DNA of 64,000 nucleotides, taken from Kordiimonas sp. Lineage in GTDB: Bacteria > Pseudomonadota > Alphaproteobacteria > Sphingomonadales > Emcibacteraceae. Positions 36,770 through 47,287 of this stretch are shown piece after piece (the stretch's first letter is position 1; the number at the start of each line of letters is the position of its first letter). The notes under the pieces are model-generated. The model was not told the DNA's origin, did not search any database, and saw nothing but the letters and a program-made list of their open reading frames with translations. Where the stretch lies: NCBI GenBank assembly GCA_002700365.1, contig PADB01000010.1:730504-794503 (forward strand). The letters run 5' to 3'. The position numbers and the translations under genes are program-made.

Positions 36770-38038
36770 GTGGCCGTGACAAAAGTAGATAAAACAACCT
36801 CTCAGCCGGACGACTCCCCCACATCAGGCACAAAAGAAGACACCACATCTACGGCGAAAACCACACCGCCCAAACCACAATCCACCGGTAAGAAATCCCG
36901 CTGGCCTTGGATCATGCTACTGATGATCGTCATGCTTTGCGCTGGGGCCGCATTGGCATTGTATAACCTTAATACACTGGCCGCACGTTATCCCTTACTG
37001 GCCAGTTGGTTACCCACCGCCCATTTGACCGAAACAATTAACAACCGTTTTGACGATGTTGAAACCACGCTCACACAACATGATCGCCAACTCCCCGTCC
37101 TTGAAGACCGCCTCAGCCAACTGGAACAACAAGTCGCGGCTCTGAATGCCCAGACCGCGATGAGCCCCGATATTGCCGCACAATTGGCAGAATTGCGCGA
37201 ACGCATTACAACCCTGTCCCCCGTCGAAGACGATAATTCCCAATCGGCACGGATAGACATGCTTATCAGCCGTATGACTCAGTTAGAAGGGGCCTTTATA
37301 CCGCTGAGCCGTAATTTGATCGAAGCCGAGGAAGCCCGCCTTGACCGTGAAGCCTTACGGCAGAACAACGCCGCATTACGTGAACAGGTAGATGCTCTTG
37401 CCGCTCGCCTCACACGTCTTGAGGCCTTTGCTGCACAGGATAACCATGCTGCGATCCTCGCCTGGCAAGCCAGCACATTACGCCGCGCCCTGTTATCAGG
37501 CAGCCCCTTTGTTTCGGAATTTAAACAATTACAAATAGCCGCAACAGAATTGGGCCAGAACCGTTTTCTGGAAGATCTCTTACAACAACTTACGCCCTTG
37601 GCAGAAACGGGCATTGTCCCCCGTGAAACCCTGCAGCAGCGTCTCCATAAGGCCCTCCCGGATATACATCAGGCCGCTGCGCAGCGTGCCGATGCAAACT
37701 GGTGGCAATCCACTCTGGATAAACTGAGCAGCCTCATTGTGGTCCGCAATCGTGATAATCAAACTGGCAATGATATAGATAGCGTCCTCAACCGCATGCA
37801 TCAGGCCATTTCCCGTGACGATTTTGAATCACTTTTGGCAGAACAGGATCATTTAGGTTCTGCCCCACGTGCCTCTCTGGAACCGTGGTGGCAGGATGTC
37901 AACGATCATGCCACGGCTGTGAAAATTCTGACACAACTTGAACATCGCCTTCAAGGTCAGCTCATGCCCGCAACCCCTGTGGCAAGGCAGGTAGAGACGA
38001 CACCACAGACAAATCCTATGACAGAGGAGGCTCCATGA
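36770..38038 (+). CDS. Mitofilin/Mic60-like inner-membrane protein (COG4223)
   Basis: 422 residues from a GTG at 36770. A Thr/Ser/Lys-rich cytoplasmic head (1-43), one membrane helix (about 44-66, WPWIMLLMIVMLCAGAALAL), a long heptad-rich coiled coil (85-225) and a C-terminal mitofilin-type helical domain. Alphaproteobacterial homologues of mitochondrial Mic60 lie in exactly this place between hemD and hemY and shape inner-membrane invaginations. Overlaps hemY by ATGA. Whether this lineage forms intracellular membranes is unknown. Confidence 0.85.
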   Translation: MAVTKVDKTTSQPDDSPTSGTKEDTTSTAKTTPPKPQSTGKKSRWPWIMLLMIVMLCAGAALALYNLNTLAARYPLLASWLPTAHLTETINNRFDDVETTLTQHDRQLPVLEDRLSQLEQQVAALNAQTAMSPDIAAQLAELRERITTLSPVEDDNSQSARIDMLISRMTQLEGAFIPLSRNLIEAEEARLDREALRQNNAALREQVDALAARLTRLEAFAAQDNHAAILAWQASTLRRALLSGSPFVSEFKQLQIAATELGQNRFLEDLLQQLTPLAETGIVPRETLQQRLHKALPDIHQAAAQRADANWWQSTLDKLSSLIVVRNRDNQTGNDIDSVLNRMHQAISRDDFESLLAEQDHLGSAPRASLEPWWQDVNDHATAVKILTQLEHRLQGQLMPATPVARQVETTPQTNPMTEEAP

Positions 38039-39390
38039 TCCGCCTGTTCTTTTATAGTCTGATCGGTTTAGCAATAGCCGTTGGGGCCGTATGGATTGCT
38101 GAAAAGGGGGGTAGCCTGACATTCTCATGGCAATCCTGGGAAATACATATGTCTGTCGGTGTTATGCTGGCATTGCTGTTAATCACGATCATAGCACTTG
38201 CCCTCATCCGCCGAGTTTTTTCCTTCTTGCTGCACCCCCCGGCCTTACGCAGCGAGAAAAGGATAGAAAACCGCCGACACAAAGGGCACACTGCCTTGGA
38301 TCAGGGCTTTAGCGCACTGGCCGCAGGCAATCCCACACTGGCCCTGCAGCAGGCACGTAAAGCCCAACGCCTCCTGCCCGGGGAAACCCCCGCCCTGTTG
38401 TTAGAAGCACAGGCCAATCGACAACTACCAGCAGACAAACAAAATCTGAAACGGCAGGACAGCCTTTATCTCAAACTTGCCGATAAGACAGACACAAAGC
38501 TATTGGGGTTGCGCGGCCAAGTCGAAGCCGCCATCGCCGCCCAAGAATGGCATAATGCCCTGCATCTTGCGAAACAGGCTGTAGAGGCCGACGCCAAAAG
38601 CCCGTGGGCCTGTCAGGCATTACTCAATATTCAAATTCGCCTCGAAGATTGGCAAGACGCCTTAAACACACTCAAATCCGCCACCAAATTACATATCCTG
38701 CCGGGGGATAAATTAATCCGCATGCGGTCTGTGTTAAATTATTGTCTGGCGCGTGAAGAAAGCCTTTCTGGTCACAAAGCCGCCGCCATTAAACGCGTGG
38801 AACTTGCACTTAAGGAAAGCCCAGCCTTGCTTCCCGCAGTGATGTTGGCTGTTGAATTAAAAGCCGGCAATACTGCTGCATTGCGAAAAATAATTGAAAC
38901 GGCCTGGCGACATCAGCCCCATCCACATTTAGCGGATGCGTATCTGGAATTGCAGCCCATGGAAACCGCAACAGAACAATTACGTCATGGGGAAAAATTA
39001 ACACGTAGCAATGCCGATCATGTTGACAGTCATCACTTATTGGCCCGCTTAAACCTGGATGCCCAGCATTGGCCCGATGCCCGTCAACATCTTGACCGGA
39101 TACTGTCAACACAGAGGGCCACAACGCAAACATACGAACTTTTGGCCGAACTCGAAGAATTACAAAAAAACGACCAGACATCAGCAGACATCTTACGTCA
39201 AAAGGGCAAAGACGCGCCGGCCCCTGCGCAATGGACCTGTCAGCATTGTGCTGAAACGGCCCCGGGCTGGGCGGCCCCCCATTGTCCTCATTGCGGTAGC
39301 TTTGACAGCCTTCAGTGGACAACAGCGGCACATCACCATACAAAGGAACGGGCCCTTCCCCATAACGACGGCTTGCTGCTACCGTCCTAG
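38035..39390 (+). CDS. hemY: HemY-type membrane protein with C-terminal zinc ribbon
   Basis: 451 residues; the HemY N-terminal domain with two membrane segments (about 2-20 and 37-60), then TPR-like helical repeats (ALAAGNPTLALQQARKAQRLLPG). At the end is a rubredoxin-like zinc ribbon: CQHCAE then CPHCGS, found in the alphaproteobacterial version. This is the HemY of the hemCDXY cluster, not the Bacillus protoporphyrinogen oxidase of the same name; its exact role in haem synthesis is not settled. Start overlaps the mitofilin stop (ATGA). Confidence 0.9.
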   Translation: MIRLFFYSLIGLAIAVGAVWIAEKGGSLTFSWQSWEIHMSVGVMLALLLITIIALALIRRVFSFLLHPPALRSEKRIENRRHKGHTALDQGFSALAAGNPTLALQQARKAQRLLPGETPALLLEAQANRQLPADKQNLKRQDSLYLKLADKTDTKLLGLRGQVEAAIAAQEWHNALHLAKQAVEADAKSPWACQALLNIQIRLEDWQDALNTLKSATKLHILPGDKLIRMRSVLNYCLAREESLSGHKAAAIKRVELALKESPALLPAVMLAVELKAGNTAALRKIIETAWRHQPHPHLADAYLELQPMETATEQLRHGEKLTRSNADHVDSHHLLARLNLDAQHWPDARQHLDRILSTQRATTQTYELLAELEELQKNDQTSADILRQKGKDAPAPAQWTCQHCAETAPGWAAPHCPHCGSFDSLQWTTAAHHHTKERALPHNDGLLLPS

Positions 39391-39460
39391 AAACTCTTGC
39401 GCTTCCCAAAAGTTGCGCTTTAACAGCTGGGAATTTCTGCGACCGCCTTTGTAATTCCTC

Positions 39461-39489
39461 TTGGCAGAATAACGATCAGCACATATTCT
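39461..39489 (+). promoter_or_regulatory. Promoter of tRNA-Thr
   Basis: TTGGCA (39461-39466) and TATTCT (39484-39489) separated by 17 bases, close to sigma-70-type elements, ending 28 bases before the tRNA. An inverted repeat GCAGAATA / TATTCTGC (39464-39491) overlaps both boxes. Confidence 0.55.
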
Positions 39490-39517
39490 GCATCCACGTT
39501 CCCGTTGGCGTCATAAA

Positions 39518-39593
<76 letters not shown>

Positions 39594-39621
39594 CCACCGC
39601 CAGAACTGACCACACCCTCTT

Positions 39622-40311
39622 TTAAATCACAGGGTTTAATCTATCCCTTATGTCCCACAGAAGGTTAACCGTCTGATAGTGTGTAATTGGCTGTCCGGTA
39701 CACCAATCGACAGTGGATTCGGGTACAGCTACATCATCAGGAAAGTCATACCTTCCCACACGGGTCAACGCTTTGGGAAACCAATTACCTGTAAAAAAGT
39801 CATCCAACGCGGTAATGTCATCTGTAATCTTTAGAGCCTCTTCTCCGATATCCGTCTCATAGCCATTTGGAATAACAACATGAAGGCTAACAATGGGCAA
39901 TATTCCGAAAGGGGCTGTGAACCTTATGAGGCTCAGGATTTTCCCGATAGTTTCGCGCAATAACTGACGGTCTGCACTATAAAGGCACACAAAAAGCCAC
40001 GTTGGATAACGCTCTCTTTCATAAAGGACCGTCCCATATCGGTACTCTTTTAAGTCAGCCCATTTTTCTTCTAAGCCAGCAAAATTATCTGTCTGTCTCC
40101 CCGTATACGACGAAATGATATCTTGCCCGGTCTGGTATCCTTTTAGCTTCATACTGCGCGAGGCGAACGTCCAAGCAGAGAGGGAATATAAAAAAGAACT
40201 ACGTAGTATAGTTGTGGCATCCGATGCAGATAAAATACCGCGACTTCCAGCCGCCTGAAAAACAACCGCATGACATAAATGCGATCCTATGTCTTCTAAA
40301 ACATCTTCCAT
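39622..40311 (-). CDS. Hypothetical protein beside tRNA-Thr
   Basis: 229 residues from the ATG at 40311, which has GAGGG at good distance; the frame is open 30 bases further. I do not recognise the family. It is rich in Trp, Tyr and Phe and looks cytoplasmic, without signal peptide or long membrane helix; a moderately hydrophobic segment (IGKILSLIRFTAPFGILPIVSLHVV, middle of the protein) may form a buried beta/helix core. The gene looks more AT-rich than its neighbours and lies next to a tRNA, so arrival by transfer is possible. No integrase or attachment repeat was found. Confidence 0.6.
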   Translation of the reverse strand: MEDVLEDIGSHLCHAVVFQAAGSRGILSASDATTILRSSFLYSLSAWTFASRSMKLKGYQTGQDIISSYTGRQTDNFAGLEEKWADLKEYRYGTVLYERERYPTWLFVCLYSADRQLLRETIGKILSLIRFTAPFGILPIVSLHVVIPNGYETDIGEEALKITDDITALDDFFTGNWFPKALTRVGRYDFPDDVAVPESTVDWCTGQPITHYQTVNLLWDIRDRLNPVI

Positions 40312-40480
40312 ATGTACCCTCAATCTACATAGGTCATTCACGGTACTGGCATTAAAACAGGCCCGTCATATTACAACGCGTCTTGACACAACGACCGTCA
40401 TTAGGGCGTAGCTCTTCCATGCGAACCCGCACCATCATGGCGGGTCCAGACGATATTACAGCGCATAAGGTCCGTATCGT

Positions 40481-41866
40481 CTACGCTGCCCGCCGGCGGC
40501 GGCGTAAATTCCTTTCAATACATTCGATCATCATGCCCGCCACATCCTTGTGCGTGATATCCTCAATCCCCTCTAACCCTGGTGATGAATTAATCTCCAG
40601 AACTTTCGGGCCATCCTTAGAACGGATAATATCAACGCCCGCGACTTTCAGGCCCATTGCCTTTGCCGCCTGCACAGCAATGCGCCGTTCTTCGGCGGTA
40701 ATTTTAACCGCGCTTGCAGTGCCGCCTAAATGCAAATTCGCGCGAAAATCACCCGCGGCCGCTTCACGTTGGATAGAGCCCACAACTTTACCATCAATAA
40801 CAAAGCAACGTATGTCTTTACCTTGGGCTTCTTTGATAAATTCCTGCACCAAAATATTTGCCTGCAGGCTTTTAAAAGCATTAATCACACTTTCTGCCGC
40901 CTTATTCGTTTCTGCCAAGACCACACCCTTGCCCTGTGTCCCTTCCAGCAACTTAATCACCAGTGGCGCACCGCCCACCATTTTGATAATTTCCGACGTA
41001 TCCACCGGGGAATTAGCAAATCCTGTTGTCGGCATGGGAATGCCGTGTTCCGACAACAGTTGTAATGATCGCAGCTTATCGCGTGAGCTGGTCACAGATG
41101 TAGAATCGTTTAGACAAAAAGCACCGATAGACTGAAATTGGCGGGCAACAGCACAGCCGTAAAATGTCATAGACGGTTTAATGCGTGGAATGACTGCATC
41201 AATATTTTCCAATAACTCACCGCCGCGGTAATGCACTTCGGGACTAAGCGCACTGATATTCATATACGACTGCCGAATGTTAATAAAGCGCATCTCATGG
41301 CCACGCTCTTCCCCCGCTTCCATAATCCGCTTATTGGAATAAAGTGCAGGGTTGCTCGCCAATAATGCAATTTTGAGCCCGCTCTTATCGGCAGGCCTGA
41401 CGCTATAATATTTTTCGGCGTCGCGATCCTCTAGTGTACCCAAACAAAAAGAGGCATCCGGGTCAATCAACACCCGCCCCTTCATCGCCTCGCGCCCCAA
41501 TAGCATACGATACCCCATAGCATCGCGATTCGTCAGGGTGACTTCGATTTCCCAAACATCTTCACCGATCTTGACGGGTGTTTTAATCACATGGCGGCGT
41601 TCTTTTTCGCCACTGGAACTGCGCACATCACGCCTATCAACAACAAGACCCCGACAGCTTTGAATGATTTTACGGTTATTCTGGATAGGGTGGATATCAA
41701 AATGGACATATTTGCGGCCTTCCTCTTCAAAACTATGAATATTAAAGGCGTGTAATGATGACGTTTTAGCCCCGGAATCAATCCGGGCTTTAATGGCGGG
41801 CAACCCCAACTCCGGCAATCCACACCATTCTTCCTTACCGATTATTGTTTTCGCAGACATATCCAT
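40481..41866 (-). CDS. Fusion of RimB-like aspartic protease domain and RimK ATP-grasp ligase
   Basis: About 461 residues from the ATG at 41866, overlapping the zntB stop as TGATG. Residues 1 to about 155 are the retropepsin-like 'ATP-dependent zinc protease'/RimB domain with [11 protein letters not shown] as active-site motif and [11 protein letters not shown]. Residues 165-455 are RimK: an N-terminal ligase domain, then ATP-grasp blocks [46 protein letters not shown] and [13 protein letters not shown]. RimK adds glutamates to the C-terminus of ribosomal protein S6, and separate RimB modulates this in Pseudomonas. The fusion puts both activities in one chain. Third gene of mscS-zntB-rimBK. 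Confidence 0.87.
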   Translation of the reverse strand: MDMSAKTIIGKEEWCGLPELGLPAIKARIDSGAKTSSLHAFNIHSFEEEGRKYVHFDIHPIQNNRKIIQSCRGLVVDRRDVRSSSGEKERRHVIKTPVKIGEDVWEIEVTLTNRDAMGYRMLLGREAMKGRVLIDPDASFCLGTLEDRDAEKYYSVRPADKSGLKIALLASNPALYSNKRIMEAGEERGHEMRFINIRQSYMNISALSPEVHYRGGELLENIDAVIPRIKPSMTFYGCAVARQFQSIGAFCLNDSTSVTSSRDKLRSLQLLSEHGIPMPTTGFANSPVDTSEIIKMVGGAPLVIKLLEGTQGKGVVLAETNKAAESVINAFKSLQANILVQEFIKEAQGKDIRCFVIDGKVVGSIQREAAAGDFRANLHLGGTASAVKITAEERRIAVQAAKAMGLKVAGVDIIRSKDGPKVLEINSSPGLEGIEDITHKDVAGMMIECIERNLRRRRRAA

Positions 41867-42837
41867 CAAAACCATTTCATTATTTTAAAAATATACACCT
41901 GTAAGCCGACCACCACAGCCAACAACACACAGAAAATAACAAAGGCATCACTATTATCTGCCCCCGGAATGCCCCCAACATTTATACCCAAAAGACCAGT
42001 AAGAAAGCCCAATGGCAGGAAAATAGCTGCAATTATGGACAGCACATACATATTCTTATTCAATTTGTCAGCCAGAATATTTGCCAATTCGTCTTTAACA
42101 ATCTGCGCCCGTTCACGGACAGCGTCCAAATCCTCAATATAGCGGGTTACGTGGTTATAACTTTCCTGCAAAGAGCGGCGGTTCTTTTCCGTCAGCCACG
42201 CTAACTCTGCCAGCCGCAACTGGCCCACCGCGTCTCGTTGTGGTGCCATATAACGGCGAAACATGATCGCCTGCTTTCGTACATGCACAATGGCTTCACG
42301 CTGGCTGGAAACCGCCTCTTCCAGGACGTTTTCTTCTATATCATCGGTGTTTTCATCTAACGTCGTAAGCACTGGTTCCATACGGGCAAATAGCCCGGCA
42401 GCCAACATCGCAATAAAATCCCCCGCTTCTTTGGGGCCGCGCCCCTCCTGAATCTTTTGTTCTATGTCCCACACCACTTTAAGGCGGCGGCGGCGAACGC
42501 TTATGATACGATGGCGATCAACCCATAACCGGATGGAAACCATGTCTTCTGGATCGGCATTTTCATTCAAATTTACGCCCCGTAAAATAATCAGGGCCCC
42601 ATCCCCAATTTGCATCATACGCGGGCGGGTTTCCTCTTCCAGCAACGCCTCAAGAATAAACGGGTCCAAATAATCGACTTCCCGCTCTAACCATCCTTTC
42701 GTATCTTCATGGCAGACATCCAGATGCACCCATGCCAGCTCTTCGCTTTTAATGCGTGCGCTGATCTGGTCTCCATGCAGGGGCTCTCCCCCCCCTTTGC
42801 CATCAAGTCCGTAAGCTAATAACACTGCCTCACTCAT
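41866..42837 (-). CDS. zntB: ZntB/CorA-family metal ion transporter
   Basis: 323 residues. A large cytoplasmic domain (1-260) precedes two C-terminal membrane helices, the CorA/ZntB pentamer layout. The pore signature reads [15 protein letters not shown] with the GGIPG tail typical of ZntB, not GMN of Mg-transporting CorA, so zinc transport (proton-coupled uptake in recent models) is the likely role. The start overlaps mscS by ATGA and the stop overlaps the RimB-RimK start, implying translational coupling across three genes. Confidence 0.88.
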   Translation of the reverse strand: MSEAVLLAYGLDGKGGGEPLHGDQISARIKSEELAWVHLDVCHEDTKGWLEREVDYLDPFILEALLEEETRPRMMQIGDGALIILRGVNLNENADPEDMVSIRLWVDRHRIISVRRRRLKVVWDIEQKIQEGRGPKEAGDFIAMLAAGLFARMEPVLTTLDENTDDIEENVLEEAVSSQREAIVHVRKQAIMFRRYMAPQRDAVGQLRLAELAWLTEKNRRSLQESYNHVTRYIEDLDAVRERAQIVKDELANILADKLNKNMYVLSIIAAIFLPLGFLTGLLGINVGGIPGADNSDAFVIFCVLLAVVVGLQVYIFKIMKWF

Positions 42838-43862
42838 TTATCATCCCCTGGCACGGTGTTAGAAAGGGAGGAAGGCGTCATATCACTGGTTGCCATAGCA
42901 CCCGAAAGAGGCAGGGACGTTTTTACATGTATGTCACGCTGCGGGAACGGAATTTCTATTCCTGCCTCTTTAAATTTCCGCCATATAGAAAATAAAACAT
43001 CGCTCCGGGGCCGACGACGACCCGCAATAATGTCATCTACCCAAAAGTGTAAAACAAAGTTTATCGAACTATCCCCGAAATCCATCAAAAAGCATTCAGG
43101 CCCCGGCTTCTCACTACAGCGGGGGTGCTCGCGCGCGGCTTCGACGATTAATTGATGCGCCTTGTCTAAATCCGCCCCGTAAGAAACACCGATGTTAATA
43201 TCAATGCGCCCCTGACTATTACTAAAGGTCCAATTGGTCACGCGGTTGGTGATAAAATCTTCATTCGGGACCATAATATCCCGGCTTTCAAAAGTTTCGA
43301 TCAGTGTATAACGCGCGCCCGTATGACGCACAAAACCCGCAGTTCCATCACTCAGTTCAACCAAATCTCCTTCTTCCACGGATTTTTCAAATAACAATAT
43401 CAAGCCGCTAATGAAGTTAGAGGTGATTTTTTGCAGGCCAAAGCCCACACCGATACCAATAGCCCCGCCAACAACTGCGAAGGCCGTCAGGTCCGTTCCC
43501 AACACATCCAGGACCAGCAGAAACGCCAGCATGTATGTCCCGATCTGAAAGCCTTTAATCAACAGAGCCTTATTACTGGGACCAAGTCGGTTGAGGTTGC
43601 GTAGCCATTTTTCGCCTGCACTGACCACCAAATTGGCAAGCCAGAAAAAAACAAACACAACAAACAGCCCTTTAAGTGCCCCGTACAGGGACAACTCATA
43701 GCTCCCTAAGGTAAACACAAAGGGAGCAGTATCAATTTGCTGACGTAAGGGATCAAAGGAACTATGCATCGCCCCGGCGGCGATAGCCACGATCAGCACA
43801 ATGCCGGCCCAGCGACCCCATTGGGATTGTGGCCTGAATAGCGAACGGAAGATTTTTTTCAT
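42834..43862 (-). CDS. MscS-type mechanosensitive ion channel
   Basis: 342 residues from the ATG at 43862 (AAGGG upstream); the open frame from 43940 is unlikely. Three to four membrane helices (from about 22, 57 and 97 onward), then the pore helix with small-residue packing (AFAVVGGAIGIGVGFGLQKITSNFISGLILL) and the cytoplasmic beta and alpha/beta cage domains (VEEGDLVEL, PNEDFITNRVTNWTF). It releases solutes on hypo-osmotic shock. First gene of the coupled operon with zntB and the RimB-RimK fusion. Confidence 0.9.
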   Translation of the reverse strand: MKKIFRSLFRPQSQWGRWAGIVLIVAIAAGAMHSSFDPLRQQIDTAPFVFTLGSYELSLYGALKGLFVVFVFFWLANLVVSAGEKWLRNLNRLGPSNKALLIKGFQIGTYMLAFLLVLDVLGTDLTAFAVVGGAIGIGVGFGLQKITSNFISGLILLFEKSVEEGDLVELSDGTAGFVRHTGARYTLIETFESRDIMVPNEDFITNRVTNWTFSNSQGRIDINIGVSYGADLDKAHQLIVEAAREHPRCSEKPGPECFLMDFGDSSINFVLHFWVDDIIAGRRRPRSDVLFSIWRKFKEAGIEIPFPQRDIHVKTSLPLSGAMATSDMTPSSLSNTVPGDDK

Positions 43863-44143
43863 TCTAAGCCCTTTTGCCTTCAGTATAAGTATAGCACGAT
43901 ACCTTACGCCCATTAACTCTCTGCGCCCGCCAAAAAGCAAACATTATTAACGGCGGCTGGCTCATTTTCGTTTCTTTTCACGAAAACAAGGCTTGCCAAT
44001 AACAACCTTTAACACCGCTGACCGGACAACACGCCACACACGCATCAGAATTTTGATAAATAATTAAGTTTCCCGTGCAAAAATAATCTGCAGATACAAT
44101 TACTTTCTTGCCATGCAAGACGGAAATAGAAATTATACGCTTA

Positions 44144-45370
44144 ATGAAGAAAACAATAAATTCACAGGCAGATGATAATATAAACGTGCTGTTCACGCTG
44201 ACTGGCCACCCCGATCGGGCAACAGAAGGCATTACCATGTCCACGGCACGGCTTGCGAAAAGTTTATCGCAGCATCCGAATATGAAGTGTTGTTTCGTCA
44301 ATGCCGACCTTACCGCGCCGCTACGTGGACGGATCGAGGCGGATAGCAGCCTGCCCTGCTTATCAATAAAACTCCCCACCAACAGCGGCCAGGCTAATGT
44401 ACTGTGGCGCATGATGGTGTGGTTGCCAAAATTTATAATTGTTATCTTGCGGCTTTATGTCTTCTGCCGGCGGCATCGTATCCACTATATCGTAACCTAT
44501 CTGCATGCCCGCCATTTGTATTTCTACTGGCTGTCCAAAATCAGTTCCGTCCGTTACATCAGCATTCTGCGGGGCAGTGAAACATTTTATTTTGACCAGC
44601 TTCCGCCTCCTATCCAAAAAGATCTGCGGCGGCTGGCCCGCGGATCGACAGAACTGTTGGCCGTAAGCGATAGTCTCGCCCGGAAGGGCGCAGAAATTTT
44701 CAATAACGGCCACCCTATCGGCGCCATCCATAACGGTGTCAACCTGCATCAAACGCAGGAAAACGAAAACAGCGCCACGACAAAAACGACCACAGCCTTA
44801 ATCACTGGCAGCTTACCCGCGCAGTATATGGTGTCTGTGGGGCGATTGCATCCGGTCAAGGGCTTTGACGTGGCCTTGCAATCTTTTAAAGAAATCTCCC
44901 GGCATTACCCTGAATTGTATTATGTCATCATTGGTGAAGGGGAAGAACGCCACAATCTGCAACAACAAATCTCGGACCTGGGTCTGGATGATCGCGTGAT
45001 TTTATATGGCCAGCAGCCCGCCGACCATATCCCCGTTTTGCTAAAAGGGGCAACTGTATGTCTTGTGCCGTCACATTCGGAAGGCCTGAGCAACATTGTA
45101 TTGGAGGCAGCCTTTATGGGGACTGCGGTAATCGCCAGCAAAGTAGGTGGTATCCCGGAAATTATTCCCGATGACAGCCATGGCCTTTTGGTCCACCCTG
45201 GCGATGCCGCTGCCTTGGCCGCCGCTATAAGAAAAAGTCTGGATAATCCAGCGTTAAAACGTCAACGCGCACAGCGATTGAAAAAACGTGTCCGTAAAGA
45301 ATTTTCGCTCCAGTCAATGCAGCAAAACTATCTGGAGCTTTTCCAGAAACTAAAGGCCGCCACTGAATAA
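44144..45370 (+). CDS. Glycosyltransferase family 4
   Basis: About 408 residues from the ATG at 44144; a TTG at 44108 is possible and no start has a clear ribosome site. GT-B fold retaining transferase: N-terminal acceptor domain, then SVGRLHPVKGFDVAL opening the nucleotide-sugar domain, IIGEGEERHNLQQQ, and the signature EGLSNIVLEAAFMGTAVIASKVGGIPEII with its catalytic Glu. Probably builds an extracellular or lipid-linked glycan. No glycan operon is present; divergent from mscS. Confidence 0.88.
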   Translation: MKKTINSQADDNINVLFTLTGHPDRATEGITMSTARLAKSLSQHPNMKCCFVNADLTAPLRGRIEADSSLPCLSIKLPTNSGQANVLWRMMVWLPKFIIVILRLYVFCRRHRIHYIVTYLHARHLYFYWLSKISSVRYISILRGSETFYFDQLPPPIQKDLRRLARGSTELLAVSDSLARKGAEIFNNGHPIGAIHNGVNLHQTQENENSATTKTTTALITGSLPAQYMVSVGRLHPVKGFDVALQSFKEISRHYPELYYVIIGEGEERHNLQQQISDLGLDDRVILYGQQPADHIPVLLKGATVCLVPSHSEGLSNIVLEAAFMGTAVIASKVGGIPEIIPDDSHGLLVHPGDAAALAAAIRKSLDNPALKRQRAQRLKKRVRKEFSLQSMQQNYLELFQKLKAATE

Positions 45371-45476
45371 TACGTTGCCAGCCCCTCTATCAACAGGGGG
45401 CGGTGAGAACCCTGCCCTTGCACATTTCATTCTATGGGCAGCTTACCCGCTGCTCCGGCGCAAAAAGAATAACCCA

Positions 45477-46289
45477 TCAATAGGTCGCGTCTCCACGCCG
45501 CCAAGGCACCAAAAAGTGTTCACCTTCACGCTGCCATTCTGCCGCACGGATATTATATGCTTTTTCTAAATTATCTGCCGTCAGGACATCTTCTGGCGAC
45601 CCATAGGCCAAGACCTGACCCTTATTCAGCAATAATAACTCATCACAAAATCGCCGGGCCAGTGATAAATCGTGCAAGACAATCAAGACACCCTGCCCCA
45701 TATCGGCACGCTGGCGGAGAATATCCATCACCTGTAATTGATGATACGGATCCAAAGCAGCCACAGGCTCATCCGCCAGTAAATATGGGGCCGCCGTGAC
45801 AATCGCGCGGGCCAGTAAGACACAGGCACGCTCACCGCCCGATAATGTCGTCACAACCCGATCACGAAGATGAAGACTGTCTGTCTCTTTCATGGCCGAC
45901 TCTATAGCGGCCATATCGGCACTGGAAATTTTCTGCCACGGGTCTAAATGCGGAATACGACCCAGCGCAACAATATGTTCCGCCGTTAGGGGCCAGTGTA
46001 CCGGGGCCCCTTGCGCCGCATACGCCATAAGATGTGCCCGCGCCCGCGCGCTTAATTGATCCAGCAATTGACCATCAATTGTCACTTTACCCTGATCTAT
46101 GGAACGTAAGCCCAATACGGCTTTCAACAAGGTGGACTTCCCCGCTCCATTCGGACCAATCAGCCCCAGAAGCTTCCCTTTGGGCAACGTCAAGTCCACC
46201 CCTTGCAAGATTGGGGCAGTACCCGCCGTAACCGTCAGCCCCCGACCGCAAAGAGCATTCTGAACATCATAAGAGGGCAAGGTGGTCAT
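45477..46289 (-). CDS. ABC importer ATP-binding protein, FecE/BtuD/HmuV type
   Basis: 270 residues from the ATG at 46289, overlapping the permease stop as ATGA; the open frame upstream is the shadow of the permease. Walker A GPNGAGKST, Q-loop AAQGAPVHWPLT, signature LSGGERACV, Walker B LLADEPVAALDP and switch His in VLHDLSLARRF. Energises import of a corrinoid, haem or iron-siderophore complex with the next two genes. Last gene of the set. Confidence 0.92.
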   Translation of the reverse strand: MTTLPSYDVQNALCGRGLTVTAGTAPILQGVDLTLPKGKLLGLIGPNGAGKSTLLKAVLGLRSIDQGKVTIDGQLLDQLSARARAHLMAYAAQGAPVHWPLTAEHIVALGRIPHLDPWQKISSADMAAIESAMKETDSLHLRDRVVTTLSGGERACVLLARAIVTAAPYLLADEPVAALDPYHQLQVMDILRQRADMGQGVLIVLHDLSLARRFCDELLLLNKGQVLAYGSPEDVLTADNLEKAYNIRAAEWQREGEHFLVPWRRGDATY

Positions 46290-47287
46290 CGCATCGTCTC
46301 CCGTGTGCGGTAGATGATGTATAAAAATAGGGGCGCCCCGATAAAGGCCGTGACCACACCAAGCCGTAATTGCGCCTGCCCCACAGGAATGCGTGTCAGC
46401 AGATCTGCAACAGTCAACAAAATAGCCCCCCCCAGGGCACTGGGCCATAGGAGTCTGCCTGGCGCCGCCCCCACCAGTCCACGCATCACATGCGGCACGA
46501 CCAAACCGACAAAACCAATGGCACCGCAAGCCGCCACCGTTGCCCCCACCGCAAAGGCCGACCCGATCACCACTTGCAACCGCAATCGCCTCAGGTTAAT
46601 GCCCAGACTTTGTGCCGTCTCTTCACCCAAGGTTGTGGCATTTAATCCCTGCCCTACACCCAACAAACAAAGTGCTCCCAAAAGCATAAACGGTGCCGAA
46701 AAGGCCAGGTCAGCAGAGGTACGATTGTCCAGAGATCCTAACATCCACATGACCATATCCTGCAGGTTCATCGGCGTTGGGGCAAAGTTCATGACCAATG
46801 ATAATGCCGCACCAGCCAAAGCACTAATGCCCACACCCGCTAATATCAGCGTCAAGATGGAGCTATCCCGCAAAGACAAATAAAATAATATCAACGTCGC
46901 CACCAATGCCCCGGCCATGGCCATGAGTTGTACGGACAGGGGAAAGACTTGTGCCAGACCGAAATAAATTGCAATAACGGCCCCGAGGCCCGCGCTGGAA
47001 GACACGCCGATAACGCCGGGATCGGCCAATGGGTTACGCAGTAATCCCTGCAGTGCCGCGCCGGACAGACCCAAACTCGCCCCTGCGAAAAGACCCAGAG
47101 CCACACGCGGCAAGCGTAATTCCTGTACGATGAGCACATGGGCAGGATCCCCCATACCCAAGGCCGCCGCCAAAACCTCTGTCGCCGTTAATCCCGCCGG
47201 GCCGATCATCAATGACCAAAGGGACAACCCCAGAACGATAACCGCCATAGCGGACAACACAATATACCGATTTACAGTACTCATCAC
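46286..47287 (-). CDS. ABC importer permease, FecCD/BtuC family
   Basis: 333 residues with about ten hydrophobic segments. Family blocks: LRLPRVALGLFAGASLGLSGAALQGLLRNPLADPGVIGVSSSAGLGAV, then GAIGFVGLVVPHVMRGLVGAAPGRLLWPSALGGA, the coupling helix that meets the ATPase. Overlaps the binding-protein gene by ATGA upstream and the ATPase by ATGA downstream. Transports a B12- or siderophore-like ligand across the inner membrane. Confidence 0.92.
   Translation of the reverse strand: MMSTVNRYIVLSAMAVIVLGLSLWSLMIGPAGLTATEVLAAALGMGDPAHVLIVQELRLPRVALGLFAGASLGLSGAALQGLLRNPLADPGVIGVSSSAGLGAVIAIYFGLAQVFPLSVQLMAMAGALVATLILFYLSLRDSSILTLILAGVGISALAGAALSLVMNFAPTPMNLQDMVMWMLGSLDNRTSADLAFSAPFMLLGALCLLGVGQGLNATTLGEETAQSLGINLRRLRLQVVIGSAFAVGATVAACGAIGFVGLVVPHVMRGLVGAAPGRLLWPSALGGAILLTVADLLTRIPVGQAQLRLGVVTAFIGAPLFLYIIYRTRETMR

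Noticed and set aside
40383-41135. 250-residue plus-strand reading opposite the RimB-RimK fusion
   Set aside because: Ser/Thr/Pro-rich antisense shadow; the opposite strand carries clear ATP-grasp motifs.
43978-44412. 144-residue minus-strand reading in the mscS/GT4 gap
   Set aside because: It mostly lies antisense to the GT4 gene and has no ribosome site or recognisable domain.
46290-46529. Longer start for the importer ATPase
   Set aside because: The extension is an out-of-frame shadow of the permease and the ATG at 46289 overlaps the permease stop as ATGA.
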